NCBI GenBank assembly: GCA_003170375.1
Contig: PMZN01000097.1
Coordinates: 1 to 6,829 of the forward strand
Reading direction: 5' to 3'
DNA: 6,829 nt
DNA from: Acidimicrobiaceae bacterium
GTDB lineage: Bacteria; Actinomycetota; Acidimicrobiia; Acidimicrobiales; Bog-793
Shown one piece after another: positions 6,300 through 6,829 of this stretch (within the stretch, counting starts at the first letter, position 1; the number at the start of each line of letters is the position of its first letter). The notes under the pieces were generated by a model. The model was not told the DNA's origin, did no database searches, and saw only the letters and a program-made list of their open reading frames with translations. The position numbers and the translations under genes were made by a program.

Positions 6300-6829
6300 G
6301 TGATCACGACCACGACACTCGAGAGCGGCATCCGGCTCGTGAGCGAGACGATGCCGGAGGTCGCTTCACTGTGCGTCGGCGTCTGGGTCGGGACCGGCTC
6401 GCGCGACGAGACGCCCGAGCAGTCGGGGATCTCGCACTTTCTCGAGCACCTCCTCTTCAAGGGAACGCCTGAACGGACCGCACGCGAGATCGCCGAGGAG
6501 GTCGACGCGGTAGGCGGCGACATGAACGCCTACACGACCAAGGAGTACACGACCTTCTACGTGCGGGCGCTCGCCGAGCATGTCGAGCTCGGGCTGGACA
6601 TACTCTGCGACATCCTTTGCCGGCCCGCGTTGCGGCCCGAAGAGGTCGATGCGGAGCGCCAGGTGATCCTCGAAGAGGTTCTCATGCATCGTGACGAGCC
6701 CATGGACGTGGTCCAGGAGCAGTTCGCCAACGCGATGTTCCCGAACCACCCTCTCGGGCGCGAGGTTCTCGGCGAACCGGAGGTCATCCGCAAAGTAACA
6801 GTGCCGGCGATCCGGTCGTTCTTCGATGA
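6300..6829 (+). CDS. M16 family zinc metallopeptidase (processing-peptidase-like), 3'-partial
   Basis: The first 176 codons of an M16 (pitrilysin/mitochondrial processing peptidase-like) protease; the gene runs off the window end. The inverted zinc motif HxxEH appears as HFLEH (46-50), with the third ligand expected at Glu125 or Glu126 in VILEEV (122-127), at the spacing known for the family. ESGIRLVSE (8-16), VWVGTGSRDE (28-37), LLFKGTPERTA (51-61) and MNAYTTKEYTTFYV (75-88) match the bacterial one-domain subgroup that includes mycobacterial pepR and Bacillus ymxG, each located near pnp. Relatives are about 420-440 residues, so over half is missing. The start is GTG 6300, the only ATG, GTG or TTG in frame between the pnp stop and the conserved N-terminus. 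The 42-nt gap suggests cotranscription with pnp. No signal peptide is visible. The substrate is unknown. Confidence 0.93.
   Translation, partial: MITTTTLESGIRLVSETMPEVASLCVGVWVGTGSRDETPEQSGISHFLEHLLFKGTPERTAREIAEEVDAVGGDMNAYTTKEYTTFYVRALAEHVELGLDILCDILCRPALRPEEVDAERQVILEEVLMHRDEPMDVVQEQFANAMFPNHPLGREVLGEPEVIRKVTVPAIRSFFD

Noticed and set aside
1..6829. Search for CRISPR repeats, insertion sequences, tRNA-like folds, toxin-antitoxin pairs or phage genes
   Set aside because: None seen; every stretch is occupied by housekeeping genes or spacers under 220 bp.

Overview
The window reads as a stretch of a high-GC bacterial chromosome, all genes on the + strand, carrying housekeeping genes. The codons are rich in G/C at third positions. 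The PriA-like protein has lost its helicase motifs, as in the actinobacterial PriA family. The rpsO-pnp-M16 peptidase order is also the one known from Mycobacterium and Streptomyces relatives. I infer a member of the Actinomycetota, possibly a deep-branching class such as Acidimicrobiia, but the class is a guess. I see no mobile element, CRISPR array, tRNA or rRNA.

Layout: (1) 1-1155, metK, S-adenosylmethionine synthetase, lacking about 12 N-terminal residues at the window edge. (2) A 28-nt hairpin just after metK, then priA (about 1276-3105), a PriA-family protein that keeps all eight zinc-binding cysteines but has no Walker A and no DEAH box. (3) A 164-bp gap with an extended -10 promoter candidate and a stem-loop, then rpsO (3270-3527, ribosomal protein S15). 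(4) A 219-bp rpsO-pnp spacer with a long imperfect hairpin (3641-3716), placed like the RNase III-processed pnp leaders of other bacteria. (5) pnp (3747-6257, polynucleotide phosphorylase), complete, with a roughly 115-residue Gly/Arg/Ser-rich C-terminal extension. (6) The first 176 codons of an M16 zinc peptidase (6300 to the window end), whose Shine-Dalgarno-like purines lie inside a perfect inverted repeat.

Functionally, metK and priA look like the end of one conserved block (SAM supply and replication restart). rpsO, pnp and the M16 peptidase form a second block (translation, RNA turnover, protein turnover). The junction is the gap before rpsO. I found no wholly new system. The observations most worth following are RNA-level control elements (the pnp leader hairpin, the hairpin over the peptidase ribosome-binding site and the rpsO leader), the helicase-dead PriA, and the unusual PNPase tail with its C8 tract.
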